The notes: generated by a model from the sequence alone, not told the origin. A stretch of 64,000 nucleotides of DNA from CAUVKI01 sp963552605 (GCA_963552605.1 CAUVKI010000005.1:1-64000); one strand, 5' to 3'; shown: positions 34,288 through 44,391, counted from the first letter of the stretch. Made by a program: numbers and translations.

Positions 34288-36435
34288 ATGCTTGAGGACT
34301 TAAACGAAAAACAAAAAGAGGCTGTGCTCTCCACCGAGGGGGCGGTCTTGGTTCTTGCGGGTGCGGGAAGCGGAAAGACAAAGGTCATTACGGAAAAAAT
34401 TGCGCTGCTGATAAAAGAGAAAAAAATTTCTCCCACAAATGTAATGGCAATAACCTTTACCAACAAAGCCGCAAAAGAGATGAAAGACAGAGCGGAAAAA
34501 ATGATCGGAGCGGAAATCAGAGATATGTGGATTGGCACTTTTCATAAAATTGCCGTCAGAATACTCAGAAGAGATATTGAAAAAATCGGCTATCTCAAAA
34601 ATTTTACAATATATGACAGAGCGGATCAGCTCTCCCTCGTGAGAGAAGCTGTTAAAGCACTTGAAATAGATAAATCCTCCTTTAAAGAGGCTGCACTTCT
34701 CTCGATTATAAGCAGAGAAAAATCCGCCGGCATATCTCCCGCCGAGTTTCAAGATCTCAATAGAAGTTCACCGGCTATGGGTAAGATAGGTCTTATCTAT
34801 GAATACTATGAAAATCATTTACATTCAAACAACGCCTTGGATTTTGACGATCTTCTGATAAAAATGGTTGAGCTTTTCAAAAAAGAACCTGAAGTGCTTG
34901 AGTATTACGGGAAAAAGTTTAAATATATCTTTGTGGACGAGTATCAGGATACCAACCTAATTCAATATCAATTTATAAAACTTTTGTCATCGTTTCATAA
35001 TAACCTCACTGCGGTGGGAGATGCGGATCAATCCATCTATGCTTTTCGAGGAGCTGATATTTCAAATATTTTAAATTTCAAAAAGGATTTCAAAAACGCT
35101 TTGGTAATTAAGCTTGAACAAAATTACCGTTCCACAAAAAACATACTGAATGCCGCCAACTCAGTCATAAAAAATAATCAGGAACGATTGAAAAAAAATC
35201 TTTGGACTTCAAAAGAAATCGGTGCTCCCGTAATCTACAAGGAATTGATGGACGATTATGAAGAAGCCGATTTTGTTGCATGTGAGATATTAAACCTCAT
35301 GGAAGAGGGATATTCTATGGAGGATATAGCGATACTGTACCGCACAAACTCCCAGTCCAGAATATTTGAAGAACACTTTATGAAACATCAAATTCCCTAT
35401 AAGATTTTCGGAGGGCTGAAGTTCTACGATAGAAAAGAAGTAAAGGATTTAATTTCTTATTTGAAACTCATAGTAAATCCTCGGGACAATGCGGCGTTTA
35501 AGAGGGTGGTCAACGAGCCTAAACGAGGCATCGGAGATAAGGCTCTGGAAAAGCTCTCAACTTTAAGCGAAGAATATGACCAAAGCCTTATGGAAGCTTT
35601 ATATAACCCCGAAGTTATTTCAAAATTCCCCAAAAAAAGCTCGGATTCGCTTTTGAAATTTTGCTCTCTTATGGAAACCTTGAGTGAACGCTCATTGGAG
35701 CTTTCTATGTGCGATTTCATAAGGGAACTGTTGGAACTTAGCGGAATGCTGCCGGAGCTTAGAAAAGACGGTTCAATTGAAGCAAAAAGCCGAATAGAAA
35801 ATCTGGAGGAATTTGTCTCCGCAGCAGTGGATTATGAAGAACAAAATCCTGAGGGTACTTTGGACGACTTTGTGGCAGGGCTTTCCCTTATGACCGACGG
35901 CGACAAAACTGACGACGCAGGTCAAAAAATCACCCTTATGACCATACACGGAGCTAAGGGTTTGGAATTCCCTGCAGTGTTTGTGGTGGGAATGGAGGAG
36001 GGGCTCTTTCCCTCAAAGATGTCCATAGATAAGGACGAGGTGGAAGAGGAGAGGAGACTTTGCTATGTGGCATTGACTCGAGCGGAAAAAAAACTTTTTC
36101 TCACCTCCGCCAATTTAAGAACTATGTACGGAGAAACCCGATACACCTCGAAATCACGCTTTATAGAGGAAATGGAAGACGTGATTTCAAAACCTAAGGT
36201 AGTGTTTTCAGAAAAAATCCGAAAAGAGGAACAGCCTAAAAAAATCGCCAAGGAAACCGAAAAATATGAAGCGGAAACTTTTTCCTTGGGAGATAAGGTG
36301 CTTCATAAACAGTTCGGAGAAGGAAGGATAGTTCAAATCAAACCTAAGGGTTCGGATAATGAACTGGTTATAAGTTTTGATGAAAAGGGATTAAAAAAAG
36401 TTCTGCAATCTCTTGCAAAGATAAAAAAGCTATGA
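34288..36435 (+). CDS. pcrA: ATP-dependent DNA helicase PcrA/UvrD
   Basis: This 715-residue SF1A helicase unwinds DNA in repair and rolling-circle replication and clears RecA filaments. It starts LEDLNEKQKEAVLSTEGAVLV with Walker A AGAGSGKTKVI, then FTNKAAKEMKDR, Walker B YIFVDEYQDTN, GDADQSIYAFRGAD, QNYRST, TIHGAKGLEFPAVFVVGMEEG and ALTRAEKKL. The C-terminal SLGDKVLHKQFGEGRIV is the Tudor-like RNA polymerase-interaction module typical of PcrA. ATG 34288 follows AAAGGTGG; an earlier TTG at 34258 lies on the promoter. It overlaps ligA by four bases, the classical pcrA-ligA pair. Confidence 0.96.
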   Translation: MLEDLNEKQKEAVLSTEGAVLVLAGAGSGKTKVITEKIALLIKEKKISPTNVMAITFTNKAAKEMKDRAEKMIGAEIRDMWIGTFHKIAVRILRRDIEKIGYLKNFTIYDRADQLSLVREAVKALEIDKSSFKEAALLSIISREKSAGISPAEFQDLNRSSPAMGKIGLIYEYYENHLHSNNALDFDDLLIKMVELFKKEPEVLEYYGKKFKYIFVDEYQDTNLIQYQFIKLLSSFHNNLTAVGDADQSIYAFRGADISNILNFKKDFKNALVIKLEQNYRSTKNILNAANSVIKNNQERLKKNLWTSKEIGAPVIYKELMDDYEEADFVACEILNLMEEGYSMEDIAILYRTNSQSRIFEEHFMKHQIPYKIFGGLKFYDRKEVKDLISYLKLIVNPRDNAAFKRVVNEPKRGIGDKALEKLSTLSEEYDQSLMEALYNPEVISKFPKKSSDSLLKFCSLMETLSERSLELSMCDFIRELLELSGMLPELRKDGSIEAKSRIENLEEFVSAAVDYEEQNPEGTLDDFVAGLSLMTDGDKTDDAGQKITLMTIHGAKGLEFPAVFVVGMEEGLFPSKMSIDKDEVEEERRLCYVALTRAEKKLFLTSANLRTMYGETRYTSKSRFIEEMEDVISKPKVVFSEKIRKEEQPKKIAKETEKYEAETFSLGDKVLHKQFGEGRIVQIKPKGSDNELVISFDEKGLKKVLQSLAKIKKL

Positions 36436-38432
36436 AAGATAAACGAATAAGAGAATTGGTAGCCCTCCTTAATGAATACTCAAGGGCTTATTACACTTTC
36501 GATAACCCCAAAGTCGAGGATTGGGAATATGACAGGCTCTATGAAGAATTAAAGAGACTGGAAGTTGAAACGGGAACAATTTTAAGGGACTCTCCCACCA
36601 ATCGCATAGGAGGGGAGATACTCGAAAAGTTTGAAAAGGTTATCCATAAAAATTCCCTTTGGAGTATGGATAAACGGAGAAATTTCGATGACTTAAGAGA
36701 TTGGGACAGAAAAAATAAAAAAACTCTCTCGGATTTTTCCGAAAAGAACGGAGAAAAACTCCCTCCGCTTGACTATGTGCTGGAATACAAATTTGACGGA
36801 CTTACGGTGAACCTTTCCTATGAGGACGGATTTTTGGTTCAAGCCGCAACAAGAGGAAACGGAATAACGGGGGAAAAGATTACGGCGCAGATTAAGACCG
36901 TTCCGAATATTCCCCTGTCTGTAAGTTTCAAAAATTCTTTGGAAATCCAAGGAGAAGGGATAATGCCTCTCTCCTCGCTTGAAAACTATAATCGAACCCA
37001 TGAAGAAAAACTGAAGAACGCAAGAAATGCCGCCGCAGGAGCATTAAGAAACCTCGACCCGAAAATTGCCAAGGAAAGAGGACTTAGAGTTTATGCTTAC
37101 AACATAGGCTATTACGAAGGTTTGAATTTTGAAACTCACTGGGAAAGCTTAAACTTTCTTAGAGAGAATAATATTCCCACCTTTCCCTATGCCAAAAAAT
37201 TTTCGGACTTTGAGGAACTTCTTTTGGAAATCGAAAGGCAAGGAGAAGAAAGACATAAGTTGGACGTGCTTACCGACGGAATGTGCATTAAGATAAATTC
37301 TCTAAGACTTAGGGAAATTTTGGGATATACAAATAAATTCCCGCGCTGGGCGATGGCATATAAATACGAAGCCGAAGAGGTAATAACCGAACTTTCGGAA
37401 GTGGTTTGGAATGTCGGACGAAGCGCAAGACTTACTCCTTCGGCGATCCTTAAACCCATAGATATTTCGGGAGCCACCGTAAGCCGTGCCACTTTGAATA
37501 ATTATGACGATATACTAAGAAAAGGACTAAGACTTAAGAGTGATGTCATAGTTAGAAGAAGTAATGAAGTAATTCCTGAAGTTTTGGGAACGATCCCTAC
37601 AGAGCGTGAAACCTTTGAGATAGAAAAGCCCTCGGTATGCCCTTCGTGCGGGTCTGAATTGGTAGAGGAGGGGGCTAATTTATTCTGCCCCAATTCGCTG
37701 GGCTGTAAGCCCCAACTGGTTATGAGAACGGTTCATTTCGCCTCAAGAGCCGCAATGAATATTGAGGGTTTCAGTGAAAAGACGGCTCAACTTCTTATGG
37801 AGCACGAGTTGTTATCCGATGTGTCGGATCTATATAAGCTCACCGAGGAAAATCTTCTAAAACTTCCTTCATTCAAGAAAAAGAAAACCGAAAATCTTCT
37901 CAATGCCATAGAAAAAAGTAAAAATCCCTCTCTTTCCGCTTTTATATATGCGGTGGGGATAAGAAATGTGGGGATTGCCACAGCAAGAGCCCTTTGTGAA
38001 AAATTCAAATCTTGGGAGGAGCTTTCAAAAAAGAGTGCTGAAGAACTCACCGAAGTACAGGATATAGGGGAAGTTATGGCTTTTGATATCGTGAATTTCT
38101 TCAGAGATGAAAGAGTTCAAAAGGTGATTTCGGAATTGTTTTCTTTGGGTGTGAAAATCCGTCAAGAGAGCTATGAAAAACTTCCGGAAACCTTTTTTAC
38201 GGGAAAAAGCGTGGTGATAAGCGGCACTTTCAAGAGTATGAAACGGGAAGAAATGGAAAGCACTGTGAGAAATATGGGGGGAAGGACTTCAAGTTCGGTG
38301 AGCAAAAAGACCGATTTTTTGATTTTCGGAGAGAATGCCGGTTCAAAGTATAATAAGGCGATTGAGCTTGGAATTAAGATGATAGATGAAATCGAATGGG
38401 AAAAAATAGTGAAAGGAGAAAACCATGGATAA
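36432..38432 (+). CDS. ligA: NAD-dependent DNA ligase LigA
   Basis: LigA seals nicks in DNA using NAD+, in replication and repair. The 666-residue protein has the N-terminal NAD-binding domain (YYTFDNPKVEDWEYDRLYEEL), the adenylated lysine K120 in EYKFDGLTVNL, GNGITGE, a four-cysteine zinc finger (CPSCG with CPNSLGC), helix-hairpin-helix repeats and a C-terminal BRCT domain (SVVISGTFKSMKREEME). The active-site context YKFDG replaces the usual PKIDG, and the zinc finger is somewhat variant, but all catalytic elements remain. ATG 36432 overlaps the pcrA stop. Confidence 0.95.
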   Translation: MKDKRIRELVALLNEYSRAYYTFDNPKVEDWEYDRLYEELKRLEVETGTILRDSPTNRIGGEILEKFEKVIHKNSLWSMDKRRNFDDLRDWDRKNKKTLSDFSEKNGEKLPPLDYVLEYKFDGLTVNLSYEDGFLVQAATRGNGITGEKITAQIKTVPNIPLSVSFKNSLEIQGEGIMPLSSLENYNRTHEEKLKNARNAAAGALRNLDPKIAKERGLRVYAYNIGYYEGLNFETHWESLNFLRENNIPTFPYAKKFSDFEELLLEIERQGEERHKLDVLTDGMCIKINSLRLREILGYTNKFPRWAMAYKYEAEEVITELSEVVWNVGRSARLTPSAILKPIDISGATVSRATLNNYDDILRKGLRLKSDVIVRRSNEVIPEVLGTIPTERETFEIEKPSVCPSCGSELVEEGANLFCPNSLGCKPQLVMRTVHFASRAAMNIEGFSEKTAQLLMEHELLSDVSDLYKLTEENLLKLPSFKKKKTENLLNAIEKSKNPSLSAFIYAVGIRNVGIATARALCEKFKSWEELSKKSAEELTEVQDIGEVMAFDIVNFFRDERVQKVISELFSLGVKIRQESYEKLPETFFTGKSVVISGTFKSMKREEMESTVRNMGGRTSSSVSKKTDFLIFGENAGSKYNKAIELGIKMIDEIEWEKIVKGENHG

Positions 38433-38715
38433 GGAAACCTTGGAGGAGTTGGCGGAGCTTTCACGAATTGCGCTTGACCCCTTGGAAGTTCCAAAAACTT
38501 TGGAAAAAATTACGGAGGTTGAACGCTATGTTGAAATGCTTACGAAGCTTGAACTTTTGGAAGTGGATCCGACGATTTGGCTTGAAGAAGCCCCGATGGA
38601 GCTTAGGGAGGATTCGCCGAAAGAAAGTATGGAAAAAAAGAATGCGATGAAAAATGCTCCCAAGGAGGCATATGGATATTTCGCACTCAACAATATGATG
38701 GAGTATGGAGGATAA
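38425..38715 (+). CDS. gatC: Aspartyl/glutamyl-tRNA amidotransferase subunit C
   Basis: GatC is the small stabilising subunit of the GatCAB complex that converts Glu-tRNA(Gln), and in many bacteria Asp-tRNA(Asn), to the amidated form. The 96-residue protein begins DKETLEELAELSRIALD, the typical N-terminal helix, and ends with a divergent tail instead of the usual LR-D. ATG 38425 overlaps ligA by eight bases and follows AAAGGAG. Order gatC-gatA-gatB is standard. Confidence 0.88.
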   Translation: MDKETLEELAELSRIALDPLEVPKTLEKITEVERYVEMLTKLELLEVDPTIWLEEAPMELREDSPKESMEKKNAMKNAPKEAYGYFALNNMMEYGG

Positions 38716-38716
38716 T

Positions 38717-40168
38717 ATGGAAATAACAGAGCTTTCAGTGGTGGAGCTTAACCGATTATTTCTGGACAAAAAGCTCTCCGCAGTTGAAATTTCAGAAGCG
38801 TATAGGAAAAATATAGAAAAAAAAGAACCTGAAATCAATGCTTATATTTCCGAGAACGAAGAAGCTTTAAACCTCGCAAAGGCTTTGGATAAAAAAATGG
38901 CGGACGGAGAAGAACTCGGAGAGTTGGCAGGAGTGCCCTATGGTGCAAAAGACAATATTATGACATCGGGGCTAAGAACCACATGTGCTTCAAAAATGCT
39001 TGAAAATTTTGTACCGACCTATGATGCAAATGTAATCTCACTCCTGAAAAAAGAAGATGCAATTTTGCTTGGAAAGAATAATATGGACGAATTTGCGGTG
39101 GGAGGTTCAACGGAGACTTCTTATTTCGGAATTACAAAAAACCCCTTGGATCTTTTGAGAGTTCCGGGAGGTTCTTCGGGAGGTTCCGCAGCTGCGGTTG
39201 CTGCGAGAGAAGCTGCTTTCACTCTCGGAACGGACACGGGCGGTTCAATTCGTCAACCGGCGTCCTTTTGCGGGGTGGTGGGAATAAAACCCACTTACGG
39301 TGCGGTTTCAAGATATGGAGTTCAGTCCATGTCACATTCTCTGGATCAGGTCGGAACGCTCGCAAGAGATGTGAGAGATGCTTTTTATGCACTCAGAGCC
39401 ATTGCGAAAAAAGATGAGCGGGACGGGCAATCAAGACATCTCGATTGCGAAGAGGATTTTAAAAAACCGATAGCAGAATACCTCGAAAGAGCTGGGAAGA
39501 AAATGCGGGGAGTAAGGATTGCAAAGCCCAAGGAATTTTTTTCAAAGGGAATAACTAAAGAGGTCAGAGAAAAAATAGAGAATGCCATTTTGAAGCTTGA
39601 AAAGTCGGGTGCGGTAATTGAAGAGGTGGAGCTTAAGCATTTGGAATACACCCTCCCCGCTTATTATGCGATAGCTCAATCGGAACTTTCCTCAAATCTT
39701 GCAAGATTTGACGGGGTAAGACTCGGATATCGCACAGACAGCTATGAAACAATGGCTGATATGATGAAAAAGACCCGTGCCGAGGGGTTCGGAGATGAGG
39801 TTAAAAGAAGAATTCTTCTTGGAACTTACTGCACCAGAGGCGGCTTTGAAAAAAGTTATTACAGAAAAGCCCTAAAGGCTCGCACCCTCCTGATAAGAGA
39901 TTTCAAAAAAGTATTTGAAAAATATGATTATATAATCGCTCCGACAGTTCCCACGCTGCCCTTCGTGCTGGGAGAGCGAACAAACGACCCCATAGAGATG
40001 TATCTTTCCGATGTGTATACGGTTCCTGTAAATTTAGCGGGAATTTGTGCAGTAAGCGTTCCTGTGGGGAAAGTGGGAGAACTCTCCGTGGGCTGTCAGC
40101 TTATGGCGGATCGTTTTAAGGATTATACTCTCTTTGATGCGGCAATGGCGCTGGAAGGAGCAATATGA
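38717..40168 (+). CDS. gatA: Aspartyl/glutamyl-tRNA amidotransferase subunit A
   Basis: GatA is the amidase-signature subunit that releases ammonia from glutamine. The 483-residue protein has the catalytic lysine in GVPYGAKDNI, the PGGSSGGSAAAVA loop and the nucleophile region TDTGGSIRQPASFCG, giving the complete Ser-cisSer-Lys triad. The chosen start is ATG 38717 behind GGAGG; an earlier in-frame ATG at 38705 overlaps gatC and lacks a site. Its stop overlaps the gatB start. Confidence 0.95.
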   Translation: MEITELSVVELNRLFLDKKLSAVEISEAYRKNIEKKEPEINAYISENEEALNLAKALDKKMADGEELGELAGVPYGAKDNIMTSGLRTTCASKMLENFVPTYDANVISLLKKEDAILLGKNNMDEFAVGGSTETSYFGITKNPLDLLRVPGGSSGGSAAAVAAREAAFTLGTDTGGSIRQPASFCGVVGIKPTYGAVSRYGVQSMSHSLDQVGTLARDVRDAFYALRAIAKKDERDGQSRHLDCEEDFKKPIAEYLERAGKKMRGVRIAKPKEFFSKGITKEVREKIENAILKLEKSGAVIEEVELKHLEYTLPAYYAIAQSELSSNLARFDGVRLGYRTDSYETMADMMKKTRAEGFGDEVKRRILLGTYCTRGGFEKSYYRKALKARTLLIRDFKKVFEKYDYIIAPTVPTLPFVLGERTNDPIEMYLSDVYTVPVNLAGICAVSVPVGKVGELSVGCQLMADRFKDYTLFDAAMALEGAI

Positions 40169-41592
40169 TGTATGAAACAATAGTGGGACTTGAAATTCAC
40201 AGTGAGCTTTTGACCGAATCAAAGATGTATTGCTCGTGCAAAAACGAGTTCGGACTTGAGCCCAACACAAACTGCTGTCCGATTTGTATGGGAATGCCCG
40301 GCACTCTCCCGAGGGTGAACAAAAGAGCCGTGGAATTTGCGATAAGAGCGGGACTTGCTCTAAACTGCAAAATTTCACAGCACACGAGAATGGACAGAAA
40401 AAACTATTACTATCCCGATTTGGTTAAAGGCTACCAAATCACGCAAGATGAAACTCCCATATGCGAGGGAGGATATATAGAGATAGAAACAAAAAACGGT
40501 GCAAAAAAAATTCATCTTGAACGCATACACATTGAAGAAGATACGGGAAAATCCACTCACCTTGGAGATGAGAGTCTTTTGGATTATAACCGCTGCGGAG
40601 TTCCTCTGATAGAAATAGTTACGAAGCCGGAAATTTCCACTTCCGAAGAAGCAAGGCTTTTTATGGAAAGCCTTAGGAGCATATTGAAATATATCGGAGT
40701 GTCCGACGGAAAAATGGAAGAGGGTTCTTTGCGATGTGATGTGAATATCAATGTAAAGGATTTAAGTGCCGGAACAAAAACGGCTATCACGGAAGTGAAA
40801 AACTTAGGCTCGTTTCGTGCAGTCGTGAGGGCAATGGAGTATGAAAAAAACCGCCACGAAGCTCTTTTAAAAAATCAGCAGACGGGGGAGAGGGAGACCC
40901 GACGCTGGGACGAAGTGAACGGAGAAACGATAGTGATGAGAAAAAAAGTTACCGCCACGGACTATCGTTATGTTCCCGAAAGTGATCTGCTTTCTCTCTT
41001 TGTGCCGAAGGAATGGATAGAGGAGATAAAAAACTCTCTCCCCGAACTTCCGGCGGCAAAAAAAGAAAGATTTATAAAAGACTTCTCCCTCTCCGCATAT
41101 GATGCGGGAGTGCTTTCCGCTTCAAAGGAGTTATCCGAATTCTATGAGAAAACTCTTTCCCTCACAAAAGATGCAAAACTCACTGCAAATTGGATTTCGG
41201 GCGAAGTGCTTAGGATTTTGGGAGAACAGGAAAAGGATATAACAAAACTCTCCATCACCCCGGAAACTCTTGCGGAGCTTCTTTACTTCGTAAAGACTTC
41301 AGAGATAAATAATAACACGGCAAAAAAGGTGCTGCGCGAGATGTCGATCTCCGGAAAAAGTGCAAAGGAGATAATAAAGGAACAAGGTTTATCACAGGTT
41401 TCCGATGAAACGGCAATAAGAGAAGTTATATCGGAGGTGCTTAAGGAAAATCCCAAGTCCATTGAGGACTACAAGAACGGAAAAGATAGAGCCTTAGGTT
41501 TTCTGATAGGAAAGGTTATGAAGCAAAGCAAAGGCAAAGCCAATCCCAAATTGGTCAATGAGTTTATGACGGAGATGTTGGAGCAAATATGA
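40165..41592 (+). CDS. gatB: Aspartyl/glutamyl-tRNA amidotransferase subunit B
   Basis: GatB phosphorylates the misacylated tRNA and passes the ammonia from GatA to it. The 475-residue protein starts YETIVGLEIHSELLTESKMYC and has the zinc-binding cysteines (CSC and CCPIC), RMDRKNYYYPDLVKGYQITQ, the RCDVNINV segment and a C-terminal YqeY-like helical tail that binds tRNA. ATG 40165 overlaps the gatA stop, and its own stop overlaps the amidase gene start. Confidence 0.95.
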   Translation: MMYETIVGLEIHSELLTESKMYCSCKNEFGLEPNTNCCPICMGMPGTLPRVNKRAVEFAIRAGLALNCKISQHTRMDRKNYYYPDLVKGYQITQDETPICEGGYIEIETKNGAKKIHLERIHIEEDTGKSTHLGDESLLDYNRCGVPLIEIVTKPEISTSEEARLFMESLRSILKYIGVSDGKMEEGSLRCDVNINVKDLSAGTKTAITEVKNLGSFRAVVRAMEYEKNRHEALLKNQQTGERETRRWDEVNGETIVMRKKVTATDYRYVPESDLLSLFVPKEWIEEIKNSLPELPAAKKERFIKDFSLSAYDAGVLSASKELSEFYEKTLSLTKDAKLTANWISGEVLRILGEQEKDITKLSITPETLAELLYFVKTSEINNNTAKKVLREMSISGKSAKEIIKEQGLSQVSDETAIREVISEVLKENPKSIEDYKNGKDRALGFLIGKVMKQSKGKANPKLVNEFMTEMLEQI

Positions 41593-43721
41593 AGAGGAGA
41601 TACATCTTAGTCTGTGTGCTTTTGGTTTTCTTAATATCATTTTTAAGTTATGCGGGTGCGTCGGATAAGATAAAAATAAAAATAAACGGCAAGTCTCACA
41701 CGGTATCCACGGTTCCCGTTATGGTCGATAATAAGGAACTTCCCTCATTAGTGCCTTCCGTTTTGCTCTCAAACAGAACCTTAGTACCCTTGAGAGCGCT
41801 ATCCGAATATTATAATCTCAAGGTGGGTTGGAATAACGATACGCAGGAAGTAACTCTTTCAGACTCCAACTCAAAAATAGTATTGCAAATAAACTCTAAA
41901 AAAGTAACCGTTAACGGTGCCGCACAAACTCTTGATGAAAATGCAAAACCGAGGCTTGTTATCTTTCCGGACAAAGATGCAAGGACAATGGTTCCCTTGA
42001 GATTTATCTCCGAGGTTTTAAAGTATGATGTAAGTTGGGACGAAAAAAATCTTTCGGCAAGCGTAAATAGAATTTCCAAATCGGAGGAATCTGAAAATCA
42101 GGAAAATAAAACTCCTCCCCAAGCTTTAAATGAAATCTTAAGCATATACTATTCCGAAGAGGCGGTGGGAAATGAGTTGCTTGTTCTCAAAGCCGCAAAG
42201 GAAATTAAGTTCACCGAAACTTTCGAAAAAGATTCAGGGCTTCTTAAGATAACTCTTAGCGATACGAGAGACGGAGTATATCCTAAAGATTACCTCTCAG
42301 AGATACAAGCCTCTCAAACCTCAAATATAGGTTCGGTGGAACTTAGACATATGAAAGAAAATTCCTCCGAGCTTACATTTACAATGAAGATAAAAAATGG
42401 AACTCCCTATCAACTTAAACCTAAAGGCTCGGTGCTTGCCATTCATGTGGGATCGGAAGCGGCGGTAAAGCCGGAAGTCCACGAGGGGGGAACGGTCGTA
42501 GTGACCGGAGTGAGCGAATTTGAGGGAGGAGGTTTTTTAATAAAGGGTGCGGGAAAGGCAAAATATAATCTATTAAAGCTTGACAACCCGACCCGAATAG
42601 TTGCGGACATAAAGGACGCTTATTTTAACAGTCTTAATCAAAAGACCTACCCTTATGTTCAAGGAGATATATCCCAAGTCAGGATATCTCAGTTTACGCC
42701 CGAGGGAGGAAGCGAAGCGGAAAAAATTGTAAGGGTGGTGCTTGATGTCAAAGAAGGAGCAAATCCGGATTTTGAGGTAATTCAAAAAGGGGCTGATTTG
42801 CTTTTGGCTCCCAAAAATTCTCTGCTCTCAATCATAAGAACCGAATTTAAAGGCAACTCTCTCACTCTTACGCTAAATTTCCCGAAAGAAATTTCTTATA
42901 CTACTGAATATAATTCCGAGCAAAAACTCTTTACAATTCATCTTCCGAAAGACGCTTTGGATATTCCCAATGGAAGCGTGGAAATGACGGGGCTTATAAA
43001 AAATGTCGCATTGGAGGACGGAATTGATGAAAAGGTTATGACATTGAAATTTGAAAAAGAGGTTCAATTAAAAGTGCTTTCTCCTCCAATATCTTCACAA
43101 CTTGTGCTTGAGGCGGAAAGACTTTTTACGGGCAATGCCTCAGATTTCCTTGTCTGGATTGATCCGGGACATGGCGGAAAAGATCCCGGCTGCCGAGGCT
43201 ATAAGACAGGTACGTTGGAAAAAAATGTGACGCTTCCCGTGGGGCTTAAAGTCAGAGAGATTTTACAGGGAATGGGTTATAGGGTGATGATGACCAGAGA
43301 GGGTGATACTCATATCGAATTATTCCAACGACCGGAGCTTGCCAATTCCGCAGGTGCGGATGTGTTCGTAAGCATTCACGCAAACAGCATTGACGGGAAT
43401 AAACATAATATAAACGGAATAGAGGCCTTTTATTATAAACCGAATGAAGAAGCAATCGGCAGAGCAAATCAAAAACATCTTATGCAATATATTTACGAAG
43501 AGGCGGCAAAGCGCACCGGTTTAAAGAAAAGACTCTCCTCCGCCACCAGACCCTATGTTGTAATAAAATACACCAAGATGCCCGCAATGCTCATTGAGCT
43601 TGGGTATATGACCAATGTGGAAGACGAAAAAAGACTGGTTACTCCCCAAATACAGGAGAAGTTTGCCGAAGCGATTGCCTACGGAATCGACAGATATCTC
43701 AAAGAATTCGGGAGGAAGTAG
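41589..43721 (+). CDS. Secreted N-acetylmuramoyl-L-alanine amidase with copper-amine-oxidase-like and AMIN domains
   Basis: The 710-residue exported protein has a signal peptide (YILVCVLLVFLISFLSYAGA), an N-terminal copper-amine-oxidase-like domain (about residues 25-160, with LVPLRALSEYYNLKVGW and MVPLRFISEVLKYDVSWD), one or two AMIN-like wall-targeting regions (about 200-490), and a C-terminal Amidase_3 zinc enzyme from about residue 515. The enzyme motifs are WIDPGHGGKDPG, SIHANS and MLIELGYMTN. It would cut the bond between muramic acid and the stem peptide. It overlaps gatB by four bases, so a wall hydrolase is translationally coupled to a tRNA-amidation gene. Confidence 0.9.
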   Translation: MKRRYILVCVLLVFLISFLSYAGASDKIKIKINGKSHTVSTVPVMVDNKELPSLVPSVLLSNRTLVPLRALSEYYNLKVGWNNDTQEVTLSDSNSKIVLQINSKKVTVNGAAQTLDENAKPRLVIFPDKDARTMVPLRFISEVLKYDVSWDEKNLSASVNRISKSEESENQENKTPPQALNEILSIYYSEEAVGNELLVLKAAKEIKFTETFEKDSGLLKITLSDTRDGVYPKDYLSEIQASQTSNIGSVELRHMKENSSELTFTMKIKNGTPYQLKPKGSVLAIHVGSEAAVKPEVHEGGTVVVTGVSEFEGGGFLIKGAGKAKYNLLKLDNPTRIVADIKDAYFNSLNQKTYPYVQGDISQVRISQFTPEGGSEAEKIVRVVLDVKEGANPDFEVIQKGADLLLAPKNSLLSIIRTEFKGNSLTLTLNFPKEISYTTEYNSEQKLFTIHLPKDALDIPNGSVEMTGLIKNVALEDGIDEKVMTLKFEKEVQLKVLSPPISSQLVLEAERLFTGNASDFLVWIDPGHGGKDPGCRGYKTGTLEKNVTLPVGLKVREILQGMGYRVMMTREGDTHIELFQRPELANSAGADVFVSIHANSIDGNKHNINGIEAFYYKPNEEAIGRANQKHLMQYIYEEAAKRTGLKKRLSSATRPYVVIKYTKMPAMLIELGYMTNVEDEKRLVTPQIQEKFAEAIAYGIDRYLKEFGRK

Positions 43722-44321
43722 ATGAGCTTAATTCTTGCAACGGGCAACAAAGATAAGGTCAGAGAGATAAAGAGAATTTTGGGTGAAAAAGTCGAAGTGA
43801 AAACAAAGCTTGAACTGGGAATTGATTTTGAGCCGGAAGAGAATGGAGATACTTTGGAAAAAAATGCGCTCATAAAAGCCGAAAGTCTCTTATCGGAACT
43901 CAATAAAAGAGGACTTATCAAAGAAGACATATATGTTCTTTCGGAGGACTCGGGGATTTTTGTGAGAGCCTTGAATTGGGCACCGGGGATTCATTCAAGA
44001 AGATTTGCAGGAGAGGGAGCTTCAGATGAAGAAAATAATTCTCTCCTCATAAAATCCCTAAGAGAAAAGAAAGACACCTGTGCGGAATATCGCAGTGTGA
44101 TTTGCTTAATTGATGCTTTGGGAAGTGTAAAATATTTCAAAGGAAGGTGCAGGGGAAATATAACGTTTGAAAAAAGAGGTTCAAACGGATTTGGATACGA
44201 CCCCTATTTTATCCCCGAGGGTTTTGATAAAACCTTCGGAGAGCTTTCGGACGAAATCAAAAATAAAATCAGCCATAGAGCTTTGGCTATGAAGGATTTG
44301 AAAATTTTTTTCAAAGTATGA
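43722..44321 (+). CDS. rdgB: XTP/dITP diphosphatase (RdgB/HAM1)
   Basis: This 199-residue pyrophosphatase removes non-canonical purine nucleotides (XTP, dITP) from the pool, releasing pyrophosphate. It has the SLILATGNKDKVREIKRIL start, LSEDSGIFVRALNWAPGIHSRRFAG, the GSNGFGYDPYF motif and FGELSDEIKNKISHRALAM. ATG 43722 begins immediately after the amidase stop codon. It closes the operon before the terminator at 44363. Confidence 0.94.
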   Translation: MSLILATGNKDKVREIKRILGEKVEVKTKLELGIDFEPEENGDTLEKNALIKAESLLSELNKRGLIKEDIYVLSEDSGIFVRALNWAPGIHSRRFAGEGASDEENNSLLIKSLREKKDTCAEYRSVICLIDALGSVKYFKGRCRGNITFEKRGSNGFGYDPYFIPEGFDKTFGELSDEIKNKISHRALAMKDLKIFFKV

Positions 44322-44362
44322 CAAAATATATTGCGCTTATCGGGCGAAGGAATAAAACAAAG

Positions 44363-44391
44363 AAGAGCCGAATATACGGCTCTTTTTTTGT
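44363..44391 (+). terminator. Terminator of the pcrA-to-rdgB operon
   Basis: AGAGCCG and CGGCTCT form a stem around AATATA, followed by seven T residues. Confidence 0.85.
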
